A stretch of DNA of 64,000 bases from Streptomyces sp. P9-A4 (GTDB lineage: Bacteria; Actinomycetota; Actinomycetes; Streptomycetales; Streptomycetaceae): NCBI RefSeq assembly GCF_036634195.1, contig NZ_JAZIFY010000001.1, positions 1,870,501-1,934,500 of the forward strand. The letters run 5' to 3'. This document shows, piece by piece, positions 57,001-64,000 of this stretch. The notes under the pieces are model-generated. The model was not told the origin of the DNA and ran no database searches. It was given only the letters and a program-made list of their open reading frames with translations. Position 1 is the stretch's first letter. Each line of letters begins with the position of its first letter. The position numbers and the translations under genes are program-made.

Positions 57001-58509
57001 GTGACTGCTCTCACTCTCAGCACTGCCGGCGCGGCGACGCTGCGCTCCGACGCCCTCGTCGTCGGCGTCGCGAAGTCCGGGAAGGCGCTCGTCGTCGCCC
57101 CGGGCGCCGAGGCCGTCGACAAGGCCTTCGAAGGCCGGCTCGCCGCCGTCCTGGAGACCCTGGGCGCCTCGGGTGCCGAGGGTGAGGCCACGAAGGTGCC
57201 CGCCCCCGCCGGCCTCAAGGCGCCGCTGGTCCTGGCCGTCGGCCTGGGCACCGCGCCCGAGGACGGCGAGTCGTACGGCGCGGAGACCCTGCGCCGCGCC
57301 GCCGGCACCGCCGCCCGCGTCCTGACCGGCACGAAGAAGGCCGCGTTCGCGCTGCCGATCGCCGTCGCCGAGGACGCCGCCGCCATCGCGGAGGGCGCCC
57401 TGCTCGGCGCGTACGCCTACACGGCGTACCAGGAGACCGGCAAGGACGCGAAGAAGCCGCTGGGCGAGGTCGCCCTGCTCGGCGCCAAGCCGCGCGACAA
57501 GGCCTTCAAGGCCGCCGCCGAGCGTGCCCAGGCCGTCGCGGAGGAGATGAACCGCGCCCGTGACCTGATCAACATGCCGCCGAACGACCTGTACCCGGCC
57601 ACCTTCGCCGCCGCCGTGCAGGCCGCCGGCAAGGAGCACGGCCTCAAGGTCCAGGTCTTCGACGAGAAGGCGCTCACCAAGGGCGGCTTCGGCGGCATCC
57701 TCGGCGTCGGCATCGGCTCCGTGAACCCGCCGCGCCTGGTCCGGGTCGCCTACACCCACCCGAAGGCGGAGAAGACCCTCGCCCTGGTCGGCAAGGGCAT
57801 CACCTACGACTCGGGCGGCATCTCCCTGAAGCCGGCCGGCCACAACGAGACGATGAAGTGCGACATGGCCGGCGCCGCCGCCGTGTTCGCCTCCGTCGTC
57901 GCCGCGGCCCGCCTCGGCCTCGAGGTCAACGTCACGGGCTGGCTCGCCCTGGCGGAGAACATGCCGTCCGGCTCCGCCACCCGCCCGGGTGACGTGCTGA
58001 ACATGTACAGCGGCAAGACCGTCGAGGTCCTCAACACCGACGCCGAGGGCCGGCTCGTCCTCGCCGACGCGCTGACCAAGGCCTCCGAGGAGAACCCGGA
58101 CGCGATCGTCGACGTGGCGACCCTGACCGGCGCGATGGTCCTGGCGCTCGGCGACCGCACCTTCGGCATCATGGCCAACGACGACGACTACCGCTCCGCG
58201 ATCCACGAGATCGCCGAGGAGGTCGGCGAGCAGTCCTGGCCGATGCCGCTCCCCGCGGACCTGCGCAAGAGCATGGACTCCCCCACCGCCGACATGGCCA
58301 ACATGGGCGTCCGGATGGGCGGCGGCCTGGTCGCCGGTCTCTTCCTCCAGGAGTTCGTGGGCGAGGGCATCACCTGGGCCCACCTGGACATCGCGGGCCC
58401 GGCCTTCCACGAGGGCGCCCCGTACGGCTACACCCCGAAGGGCGGCACCGGCTCCTCGGTGCGCACCCTGGTGAAGCTGGCCGAGCGCACGGCGGCCGGC
58501 GAGCTCTGA
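57001..58509 (+). CDS. pepA: Leucyl aminopeptidase (M17)
   Basis: 502 aa. It removes N-terminal residues from peptides using two metal ions. The signature NTDAEGRLVLADAL is present near residue 345, with metal ligands in GKGITYDSGGISLK and KCDMAGAAAV. It has the normal two-domain layout and no export signal. The GTG at 57001 (TALTLSTAGAATLRSDALVV) is chosen as the start of homology; a longer frame to 56857 lacks support. It is followed by a 17-bp stem terminator. The recalled M. tuberculosis order (leucyl aminopeptidase, dlaT) matches. Confidence 0.94.
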   Translation: MTALTLSTAGAATLRSDALVVGVAKSGKALVVAPGAEAVDKAFEGRLAAVLETLGASGAEGEATKVPAPAGLKAPLVLAVGLGTAPEDGESYGAETLRRAAGTAARVLTGTKKAAFALPIAVAEDAAAIAEGALLGAYAYTAYQETGKDAKKPLGEVALLGAKPRDKAFKAAAERAQAVAEEMNRARDLINMPPNDLYPATFAAAVQAAGKEHGLKVQVFDEKALTKGGFGGILGVGIGSVNPPRLVRVAYTHPKAEKTLALVGKGITYDSGGISLKPAGHNETMKCDMAGAAAVFASVVAAARLGLEVNVTGWLALAENMPSGSATRPGDVLNMYSGKTVEVLNTDAEGRLVLADALTKASEENPDAIVDVATLTGAMVLALGDRTFGIMANDDDYRSAIHEIAEEVGEQSWPMPLPADLRKSMDSPTADMANMGVRMGGGLVAGLFLQEFVGEGITWAHLDIAGPAFHEGAPYGYTPKGGTGSSVRTLVKLAERTAAGEL

Positions 58510-58521
58510 GCACATCCGTGA

Positions 58522-58560
58522 CAGGGACGGCCCCGGGCTTCGCGCCCGGGGCCGTCCCTG
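58522..58560 (+). terminator. pepA terminator
   Basis: A perfect 17-bp stem (58522-58538 with 58544-58560) and loop ttcgc lie 12 nt after the pepA stop codon. Confidence 0.9.
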
Positions 58561-58646
58561 TTCGCTGTCGCCGTCCCTGTTCGCTGTCGCCGACCCTGTT
58601 CGCTGTCGCCGTCCCCGCCGCTGTCGCCGTCCCCGCCGCTGTCGCT
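58554..58646. repeat. Tandem repeat (three 19-bp and two 18-bp units)
   Basis: Units gtccctgttcgctgtcgcc at 58554 and 58573, gaccctgttcgctgtcgcc at 58592, then gtccccgccgctgtcgcc at 58611 and a variant at 58629. The first unit begins inside the 3' arm of the pepA terminator. Confidence 0.85.
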
Positions 58647-58889
58647 GTCGGTCGTCCGCTGTTCGCTGGCGACGAAATCCGCAGGTTCGTACGCGCCCGT
58701 GACCCCGCCGTACGGTCGATCCGCCGTCTCAGAGCACGGCCCCGCGTCCCGTCGTCCGTCAACAAGTGCGAAGATGGGTTCTCGGCAGGACAGGGCCCCC
58801 ACCACAGGGCCGAAATAAAGCGGCCGGACACCAGCCGCCGCCCGGTCATCGAAGACCGGCGACGAGCGCACATGCATGGAGGACGTGAC

Positions 58890-60278
58890 GTGGCGAACGA
58901 CGCCAGCACCGTTTTCGACCTAGTGATCCTCGGCGGCGGTAGCGGCGGTTACGCCGCGGCCCTGCGCGGAGCGCAGCTGGGCCTGGACGTCGCACTGATC
59001 GAGAAGAACAAGCTCGGCGGCACCTGCCTGCACAACGGCTGCATTCCGACGAAGGCCCTGCTCCACGCCGGCGAGGTCGCGGACCAGACCCGTGAGGCGG
59101 AGCAGTTCGGTGTCAAGGCCTCTTTCGAGGGCATCGACATCAAGGCCGTGCACAAGTACAAGGACGACGTGATCTCGGGCCTGTACAAGGGTCTGCAGGG
59201 TCTCGTCGCCTCCCGCAAGGTGACCTACATCGAGGGCACCGGCCACCTGTCCTCCCCGACCTCCGTCGATGTCGACGGCCGTCGTGTCGAGGGTCGCCAC
59301 ATCCTCCTGGCCACCGGTTCCGTGCCGAAGTCCCTGCCCGGCCTGGAGATCGACGGCAACCGGATCATCACCTCGGACCACGCGCTGACCCTGGACCGGG
59401 TCCCGGAGTCCGCGATCATCCTCGGCGGCGGTGTCATCGGCGTCGAGTTCGCCTCCGCGTGGAAGTCCTTCGGCACCGACGTCACGGTGATCGAGGGCAT
59501 GAAGCACCTGGTCCCGGTCGAGGACGAGAACAGCTCCAAGCTTCTTGAGCGCGCCTTCCGCAAGCGCGGCATCAAGTTCAACCTCGGCACCTTCTTCCAG
59601 TCCGCCGAGTACACCGACAACGGCGTCAGGGTCACCCTGGCCGACGGCAAGACCTTCGAGGCCGAGGTGCTGCTCGTCGCCATCGGCCGCGGCCCGGTCT
59701 CCGCCGGTCTCGGTTACGAGGAGCAGGGCGTCGCGATGGACCGCGGCTACGTCCTGGTCGACGAGTACATGCGCACCAACGTGCCGACGATCTCGGCCGT
59801 GGGCGACCTCGTCCCGACCCTCCAGCTCGCGCACGTCGGCTTCGCCGAGGGCATCCTCGTCGCGGAGCGCGTGGCCGGCCTCAAGGCCGTCCCGATCGAC
59901 TACGACGGCGTGCCCCGGGTGACGTACTGCCACCCCGAGGTCGCCTCCGTCGGCATCACCGAGGCCAAGGCCAAGGAGATCTACGGCGCGGACAAGGTCG
60001 TCGCCCTCAAGTACAACCTCGCGGGCAACGGCAAGAGCAAGATCCTCAAGACCGCGGGCGAGATCAAGCTCGTCCAGGTCAAGGACGGTGCCGTGGTCGG
60101 CGTCCACATGGTCGGTGACCGCATGGGCGAGCAGGTCGGCGAAGCGCAGCTGATCTACAACTGGGAGGCGCTGCCGGCCGAGGTCGCGCAGCTCATCCAC
60201 GCCCACCCGACGCAGAACGAGGCGCTCGGCGAGGCCCACCTGGCCCTGGCCGGCAAGCCGCTGCACTCCCACGACTGA
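58890..60278 (+). CDS. lpdA: Dihydrolipoyl dehydrogenase (E3)
   Basis: 462 aa flavoprotein. FAD-binding GGGSGGYAAALR (residues ~15-26), redox disulfide Cys46/Cys51 in GGTCLHNGC, NAD-binding GGGVIGVEFAS and the catalytic His-Glu pair in HAHPTQNEALGEA at the dimer interface. It reoxidises lipoyl groups of 2-oxoacid dehydrogenase complexes. The GTG at 58890 has GGAGG 7 nt upstream; longer frames upstream run through the repeat. It lies 63 nt before the E2 gene, probably one transcript. Confidence 0.95.
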   Translation: MANDASTVFDLVILGGGSGGYAAALRGAQLGLDVALIEKNKLGGTCLHNGCIPTKALLHAGEVADQTREAEQFGVKASFEGIDIKAVHKYKDDVISGLYKGLQGLVASRKVTYIEGTGHLSSPTSVDVDGRRVEGRHILLATGSVPKSLPGLEIDGNRIITSDHALTLDRVPESAIILGGGVIGVEFASAWKSFGTDVTVIEGMKHLVPVEDENSSKLLERAFRKRGIKFNLGTFFQSAEYTDNGVRVTLADGKTFEAEVLLVAIGRGPVSAGLGYEEQGVAMDRGYVLVDEYMRTNVPTISAVGDLVPTLQLAHVGFAEGILVAERVAGLKAVPIDYDGVPRVTYCHPEVASVGITEAKAKEIYGADKVVALKYNLAGNGKSKILKTAGEIKLVQVKDGAVVGVHMVGDRMGEQVGEAQLIYNWEALPAEVAQLIHAHPTQNEALGEAHLALAGKPLHSHD

Positions 60279-60341
60279 CGCTCATCGTCATCACAGGGCG
60301 CGACGACCACTTTCCGCAATTCGTTAGGAGCAACTGAAACC

Positions 60342-62147
60342 ATGTCGGTTTCCGTAACCCTGCCGGCGCTCGGCGAGAGCGTCACCGAGGGCACCGTCAC
60401 CCGCTGGCTCAAGGCCGAGGGTGAGCGTGTCGAGGCCGACGAGCCGCTGCTCGAGGTCTCGACCGACAAGGTCGACACCGAGATCCCGGCCCCCGCCTCG
60501 GGCATCCTGGCCTCCATCAAGGTCGCCGAGGACGAGACGGTCGAGGTCGGCGCCGAGCTGGCCATCATCGACGACGGCTCCGGCGCCCCCGCCGCTGCCG
60601 CCGCCCCGGCCGCCGAGGCCGCTCCGGCTCCGGCCGCCGCCCCGGCCCCCGTGGCCGAGGCCCCGGCCGCTCCGGCCCCGGTCGCCGAGGCCCCCGCCGC
60701 GGCTCCGGCCGCCGGTGGCGCCACCGGCACGGACGTCGTCCTGCCGGCGCTCGGCGAGTCCGTCACCGAGGGCACCGTCACCCGCTGGCTGAAGTCGGTC
60801 GGCGAGACCGTCGAGGCCGACGAGCCGCTGCTCGAGGTCTCCACGGACAAGGTCGACACCGAGATCCCGGCCCCGGTCTCGGGTGTCCTCCTGGAGATCG
60901 TCGTCGCCGAGGACGAGTCCGCCGAGGTCGGCGCCAAGCTCGCCGTCATCGGCGCCGCGGGTGCGGCTCCGGCCGCTGCCCCGGCTCCGGCTCCGGCCGC
61001 CCCCGCCGCGGCTCCGGCCCCGGTCGCCGCTCCGGCCCCGGTCGCCGCTCCGGCCCCGGTGGCTCCGGCCGCTCCGGTCGCCGCCCCGGCCCCGGTCGCG
61101 CCCGCCGCGCCGGTCGTCGCTCCGGCGCCCGTCGCCGCCGCCCCGTCCATCGCTCCGGCCCTGGTCACCCCGGTTCCGGCGGCGCCCGCGGCCGCTCCGG
61201 CTGAGCCTTCGGAGGACGGCGCGTACGTGACCCCCCTGGTCCGCAAGCTCGCCACCGAGAACGGTGTCGAGCTGGCGGCCGTCAAGGGCTCCGGCGTCGG
61301 CGGTCGTATCCGCAAGCAGGACGTCCTCGCCGCCGCCGAGGCCAAGAAGGCCGCCGCCGCTCCGGTCGCGGCTCCGGCCGCCGCCGCCAAGGCTCCGGGC
61401 AGCGCTGTCATCGAGGTCTCCCCGCTGCGCGGTCAGACCGTCAAGATGACCCGCATGCGCAAGGTCATCGGCGACAACATGATGAAGGCGCTGCACGGCC
61501 AGGCCCAGCTGACCTCGGTCGTCGAGGTCGACATCACCAAGCTGATGAAGCTGCGCGCCAAGGCCAAGGACGCCTTCGCCGCCCGTGAGGGCGTCAAGCT
61601 GTCCCCGATGCCGTTCTTCGTGAAGGCCGCGGCCCAGGCGCTGAAGGCCCACCCGGTCATCAACGCCCGGATCAACGAGGACGAGGGCACGATCACCTAC
61701 TTCGACACCGAGAACATCGGTATCGCGGTGGACTCCGAGAAGGGTCTGATGACCCCGGTCATCAAGGGTGCGGGCGACCTCAACATCGCCGGCATCTCGA
61801 AGAAGACCGCGGAGCTGGCCGGCGCCGTGCGCGCCAGCAAGATCACCCCGGACGACCTCGCCGGTGCGACCTTCACCATCTCCAACACCGGTTCGCGCGG
61901 CGCGCTCTTCGACACGATCATCGTGCCCCCGAACCAGGTCGCCATCCTGGGCATCGGCGCCACCGTGCGCCGTCCGGTCGTCATCAACCACCCGGACCTG
62001 GGTGAGACGATCGCGATCCGCGACATGACGTACGTCGCGCTGTCCTACGACCACCGTCTGGTGGACGGCGCCGACGCCGCCCGCTACCTGACCTCGGTCA
62101 AGGCGATCCTGGAGGCCGGCGAGTTCGAGGTCGACCTCGGCCTCTGA
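60342..62147 (+). CDS. sucB: 2-oxoglutarate/pyruvate dehydrogenase E2 acyltransferase
   Basis: 601 aa. Two lipoyl domains (modified Lys43 and Lys170, each in EVSTDKVDTE) are joined by Ala/Pro-rich linkers, followed by an E3/E1-binding domain (YVTPLVRKLATENGVELAAV...GRIRKQDVLAA, ~290-330) and a C-terminal catalytic domain with the active-site His in SYDHRLVDGAD. It carries acyl groups from E1 to CoA. In actinobacteria one E2 of this type can serve both PDH and OGDH, and aceE lies nearby, so it may be shared. The ATG at 60342 has AGGAG upstream. It ends at a 19-bp stem terminator. Confidence 0.94.
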   Translation: MSVSVTLPALGESVTEGTVTRWLKAEGERVEADEPLLEVSTDKVDTEIPAPASGILASIKVAEDETVEVGAELAIIDDGSGAPAAAAAPAAEAAPAPAAAPAPVAEAPAAPAPVAEAPAAAPAAGGATGTDVVLPALGESVTEGTVTRWLKSVGETVEADEPLLEVSTDKVDTEIPAPVSGVLLEIVVAEDESAEVGAKLAVIGAAGAAPAAAPAPAPAAPAAAPAPVAAPAPVAAPAPVAPAAPVAAPAPVAPAAPVVAPAPVAAAPSIAPALVTPVPAAPAAAPAEPSEDGAYVTPLVRKLATENGVELAAVKGSGVGGRIRKQDVLAAAEAKKAAAAPVAAPAAAAKAPGSAVIEVSPLRGQTVKMTRMRKVIGDNMMKALHGQAQLTSVVEVDITKLMKLRAKAKDAFAAREGVKLSPMPFFVKAAAQALKAHPVINARINEDEGTITYFDTENIGIAVDSEKGLMTPVIKGAGDLNIAGISKKTAELAGAVRASKITPDDLAGATFTISNTGSRGALFDTIIVPPNQVAILGIGATVRRPVVINHPDLGETIAIRDMTYVALSYDHRLVDGADAARYLTSVKAILEAGEFEVDLGL

Positions 62148-62208
62148 CGCGTCCGCCTAAGCGGTAGGCCGAAGGGCATACGCGGAGGCAACGTAACGAG
62201 CCTCACCT

Positions 62209-62250
62209 GCGGCGCCCCCGTCCGGAAGTGTTTCCGGACGGGGGCGCCGC
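62209..62250 (+). terminator. lpdA-sucB terminator
   Basis: A perfect 19-bp stem (62209-62227 with 62232-62250) and loop gtgt lie 61 nt after the E2 stop codon. Confidence 0.9.
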
Positions 62251-62291
62251 CGTATTGTCTTGAGAGTCAACACTCCCCGAGGAGCCGCTTC

Positions 62292-62915
62292 ATGACCGTC
62301 CCCGTCGTCCACTCGCTGCGCGAGCAGATCCGCGAGCACATCGTGGAGGGGATCGTCAGCGGCCGCTGGAAGCCGGGCGAGCGCATCGTGGAGCGCCGGA
62401 TCGCGACCGAGCTGGAGGTCTCCCAGACCCCGGTCCGCGAGGCGCTGCGCGAGCTGGAGTCGCTGCGGCTGATCGAGTCGGCGCCCAACAAGGGCGTCCG
62501 GGTCCGCAATCTGACCGCGGCCGACCTGGAGGAGAGCTACCCCGTCCGGGCCGGTCTGGAGCAGATCGCGGCCGAGCTGGCGGCCGGACGGCTGGCGGCG
62601 GACTGCTCGTCCCTGGAACCGCACGTGGCGGCCCTCTACGAGGCGGACGCGACCTCCGACGGGACGGCGCAGGTGCGGCACACGGTGGCCTTCCACCGGG
62701 AGCTGGTGAAGGCCGCAGGGAACAGCGTGCTGCTGCACACCTGGGAGACGCTCGGCATCGAGGTCTTCACGGCCCTGTCGATCCGCTGGCTGGGCACGGT
62801 CCAGAAGTCGTACGCGGAGGAGCACCAGGAGCTGGTGGAGGCCTTCCGCAGGGGTGACCCGAACATCGGGGCCCTGGTGAAGGCGCACGTGCTGGGCTGC
62901 GCCCCCAGGGCCTGA
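62292..62915 (+). CDS. GntR-family (FCD/FadR subfamily) transcriptional regulator
   Basis: 207 aa. N-terminal winged helix (REQIREHIVEGIVSGRWKPG, then VSQTPVREALRELESLRLIE) and an all-helical FCD ligand-binding domain with typical metal or ligand residues (DLEESYPVRAGLE, HTVAFHRELVKAAGN). FCD regulators usually sense organic acids. The ATG at 62292 has GAGGAG upstream. Its position between the E2 and aceE genes suggests control of pyruvate or 2-oxoacid metabolism, for example at the palindrome before aceE (inference). Confidence 0.9.
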   Translation: MTVPVVHSLREQIREHIVEGIVSGRWKPGERIVERRIATELEVSQTPVREALRELESLRLIESAPNKGVRVRNLTAADLEESYPVRAGLEQIAAELAAGRLAADCSSLEPHVAALYEADATSDGTAQVRHTVAFHRELVKAAGNSVLLHTWETLGIEVFTALSIRWLGTVQKSYAEEHQELVEAFRRGDPNIGALVKAHVLGCAPRA

Positions 62916-63243
62916 CACAACCCCTGACGCCCCTGCCATACCTGGCCAGGGATGACGCACAGTGAGCGGGTCCACCTTCCGGCGGGCCCGCTCATCCGTG
63001 CGAGCACCCACTCAGAAAGCGCCTCCGACCTGCGAAAACAGGCCACATTTGAGGCACCGGGTGCCCCCTTCCTTGGCACCCTGTGCCGACTTTCTCGATC
63101 TGAAGAGGTTTTCCCCTTCAACCCTTTGATCGATCATCGATCGTCGGTTTACAGTCTTCGGCGGGCCGCTACCCGGCCCTTCGCCCTGTCCTGCCAGACA
63201 AGGCACCCCTTCTCCACCCCCATCTGTCCGGAAGGCGGCGATC
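62916..63243. other. Intergenic region GntR-aceE
   Basis: 328 nt. It contains a modest hairpin after the GntR gene (8-bp arms 62963-62970 and 62987-62994), then the aceE promoter with a palindrome (63126-63155) and a leader of ~80 nt. No gene is seen. Confidence 0.5.
63126..63155 (+). promoter_or_regulatory. aceE promoter with GATCGAT-c-ATCGATC palindrome
   Basis: -35 TTGATC (63126-63131), 18-bp spacer, -10 TACAGT (63150-63155). A perfect 7-1-7 palindrome (63128-63142) covers the -35 and spacer, a natural site for a repressor such as the neighbouring GntR protein. Confidence 0.5.
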
Positions 63244-64000
63244 ATGACCGATCCCGTAGGCAAGATTCCGAGCGAGCTCGACCAGCTCCCGGACCGTGAC
63301 ACCGAGGAGACCGCCGAGTGGGCGGCCTCCCTGGACGCCGTCACCAAGGCCGCCGGCCCTCACCGGGCCGCCTACCTGATGCGCCGCACGCTCCAGCACG
63401 CCGAGGGCGCGGGCCTGGCCCTGCCCAAGCTGCTGGAGACGGACTACGTCAACACCATCCCGACCTCCGCCGAGCCGACGGGCGCCGACTTCGACGGCGA
63501 CGAGGACATGGAGCGCCGGATCACCGCCTGGAACCGCTGGAACGCGGCCGCGATGGTCACCCGCGGCTCGAAGTACGGCGTCGGCGGCCACATCGCCACC
63601 TTCGCGTCGGCCGCCTGGCTGTACGAGACCGGCTTCAACCACTTCTTCAAGGGCAAGGAAGCCGACGGTTCCGGCGACCAGCTCTACATCCAGGGCCACG
63701 CCTCCCCCGGCATCTACGCCCGCGCGTTCCTGGACGGGCGCCTGAACGAGGCCCACCTCGACAACTTCCGGCAGGAGTCCGGCGGCAACGGCCTGCCCTC
63801 CTACCCGCACCCGCGGCGCCTCCCCTGGCTGTGGGAGTTCCCCACCGTCTCCATGGGTCTGGGCCCGCTCTCCGCGATCTACCAGGCGCGCTTCAACCGC
63901 TACCTGACCAACCGCTCCATCAAGGACGTCTCCGCCTCGCACGTGTGGGCGTTCCTCGGTGACGGCGAGATGGACGAGCCCGAGTCGACCGCGGCCCTCG
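63244..64000 (+). CDS. aceE: Pyruvate dehydrogenase E1, homodimeric type (partial)
   Basis: The first 252 residues are visible of a protein normally ~900 aa, cut by the right edge. [19 protein letters not shown] is followed by [40 protein letters not shown], and thiamine-diphosphate-domain sequence [33 protein letters not shown] and [12 protein letters not shown]. The last is the Mg2+/ThDP motif start. It decarboxylates pyruvate and acetylates E2 lipoyl groups. The ATG at 63244 has GGAAGG upstream. It works with the E2 and E3 encoded just upstream. Confidence 0.95.
   Translation, partial: MTDPVGKIPSELDQLPDRDTEETAEWAASLDAVTKAAGPHRAAYLMRRTLQHAEGAGLALPKLLETDYVNTIPTSAEPTGADFDGDEDMERRITAWNRWNAAAMVTRGSKYGVGGHIATFASAAWLYETGFNHFFKGKEADGSGDQLYIQGHASPGIYARAFLDGRLNEAHLDNFRQESGGNGLPSYPHPRRLPWLWEFPTVSMGLGPLSAIYQARFNRYLTNRSIKDVSASHVWAFLGDGEMDEPESTAAL

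Larger units (their letters stand above)
58510..58889. other. Intergenic region pepA-lpdA: terminator, minisatellite, promoter
   Basis: 380 nt. It holds the pepA terminator (58522-58560), a tandem repeat (58554-58646), and a segment near 58760-58790 (gtgcgaagatggg) that resembles a -10 region for lpdA. Open frames on the minus strand are low-complexity products of the repeat and are not called. Confidence 0.5.

Noticed and set aside
58554..58646. CRISPR-like array
   Set aside because: The units are contiguous, without unique spacers, so this is a simple tandem repeat.
58428..58877. Minus-strand frames rich in S, G, D and T between pepA and lpdA
   Set aside because: Their composition comes from the tandem repeat and terminator; no ribosome binding site or homology.
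1..64000. Insertion sequences, prophage, integrase, tRNA or rRNA genes
   Set aside because: I looked for transposase and integrase motifs and tRNA-like folds in all larger gaps and found none. The window appears to be stable core chromosome.

Overview
This 64-kb window is chromosomal core DNA from a Streptomyces or very close relative. The sequence is very GC-rich, with G or C at nearly every third codon position. GTG and TTG starts are common, ATGA/GTGA/TTGA overlaps join neighbouring genes, and a SAM-IV riboswitch, actinobacterial qcrCAB/ctaCDEF genes, PspAA and a DUF3043 protein are present. I see no rRNA, tRNA, CRISPR array, transposase or prophage gene. From memory, many genes fall in the order of the Mycobacterium tuberculosis Rv2181-Rv2215 block (ArsA-like, SRPBCC, fadD15, pimB, GT87, NlpC/P60, trpD, ctaE-qcrCAB, ctaC, adoK, HesB, cobT/cobS, leucyl aminopeptidase, dlaT), so most of the window is an old conserved actinobacterial neighbourhood.

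Layout. 1-3.0 kb (minus): DUF5304 protein (cut by the left edge), ArsA-like protein, SRPBCC protein, metallophosphoesterase. 3.3-7.6 kb: acyl-CoA synthetase, PimB-type mannosyltransferase and a GT87 membrane glycosyltransferase, suggesting mannosylated inositol-lipid synthesis. 7.7-14.3 kb: HExxH lipoprotein, two tandem NlpC/P60 wall hydrolases, NYN nuclease-like protein, zinc ribbon, rhomboid protease and a stand-alone Lrp ligand-binding domain. 14.4-16.2 kb: a class-V aminotransferase behind a SAM-IV riboswitch and a tiny leader ORF. 16.3-26.9 kb: trpD, then the bc1-aa3 respiratory supercomplex genes ctaE-qcrCAB and ctaCDF, interrupted by a receiver-like protein and an L,D-transpeptidase.

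27-33.5 kb: cysteine desulfurase-TusA fusion, adenosine kinase, secreted or membrane proteins, A-type Fe-S carrier and nadA (quinolinate synthase, itself an Fe-S enzyme). 33.6-40.1 kb: an envelope-stress-like group (RND permease, two-component system, PspA/PspAA). 40.5-50.2 kb: DUF3043 protein, methyltransferase, HtrA-like lipoprotein, and the cobalamin nucleotide-loop genes (metallo-beta-lactamase-like/CobU fusion, cobT, cobS) around an MprF-like aminoacyl-phosphatidylglycerol synthase and two membrane proteins.

50.2-56.7 kb (minus) is the most unusual part: a five-gene cluster of CE18-like deacetylase, PelF glycosyltransferase, 12-TM membrane protein, spherulin-4/GH135-like protein and GH114-like protein. 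This set of functions matches the Pel exopolysaccharide machinery and, strikingly, the parts list of the fungal galactosaminogalactan cluster. 57-64 kb: pepA, then lpdA, the E2 acyltransferase (sucB type), a GntR regulator and the start of aceE, which together make the 2-oxoacid dehydrogenase complexes.

Regulatory signals are unusually readable. About fifteen perfect or near-perfect hairpin terminators separate convergent genes. Thirteen genes have a TANNNT-like hexamer ending 6-8 nt before the start codon, eleven of them exact, the expected architecture of leaderless transcripts.
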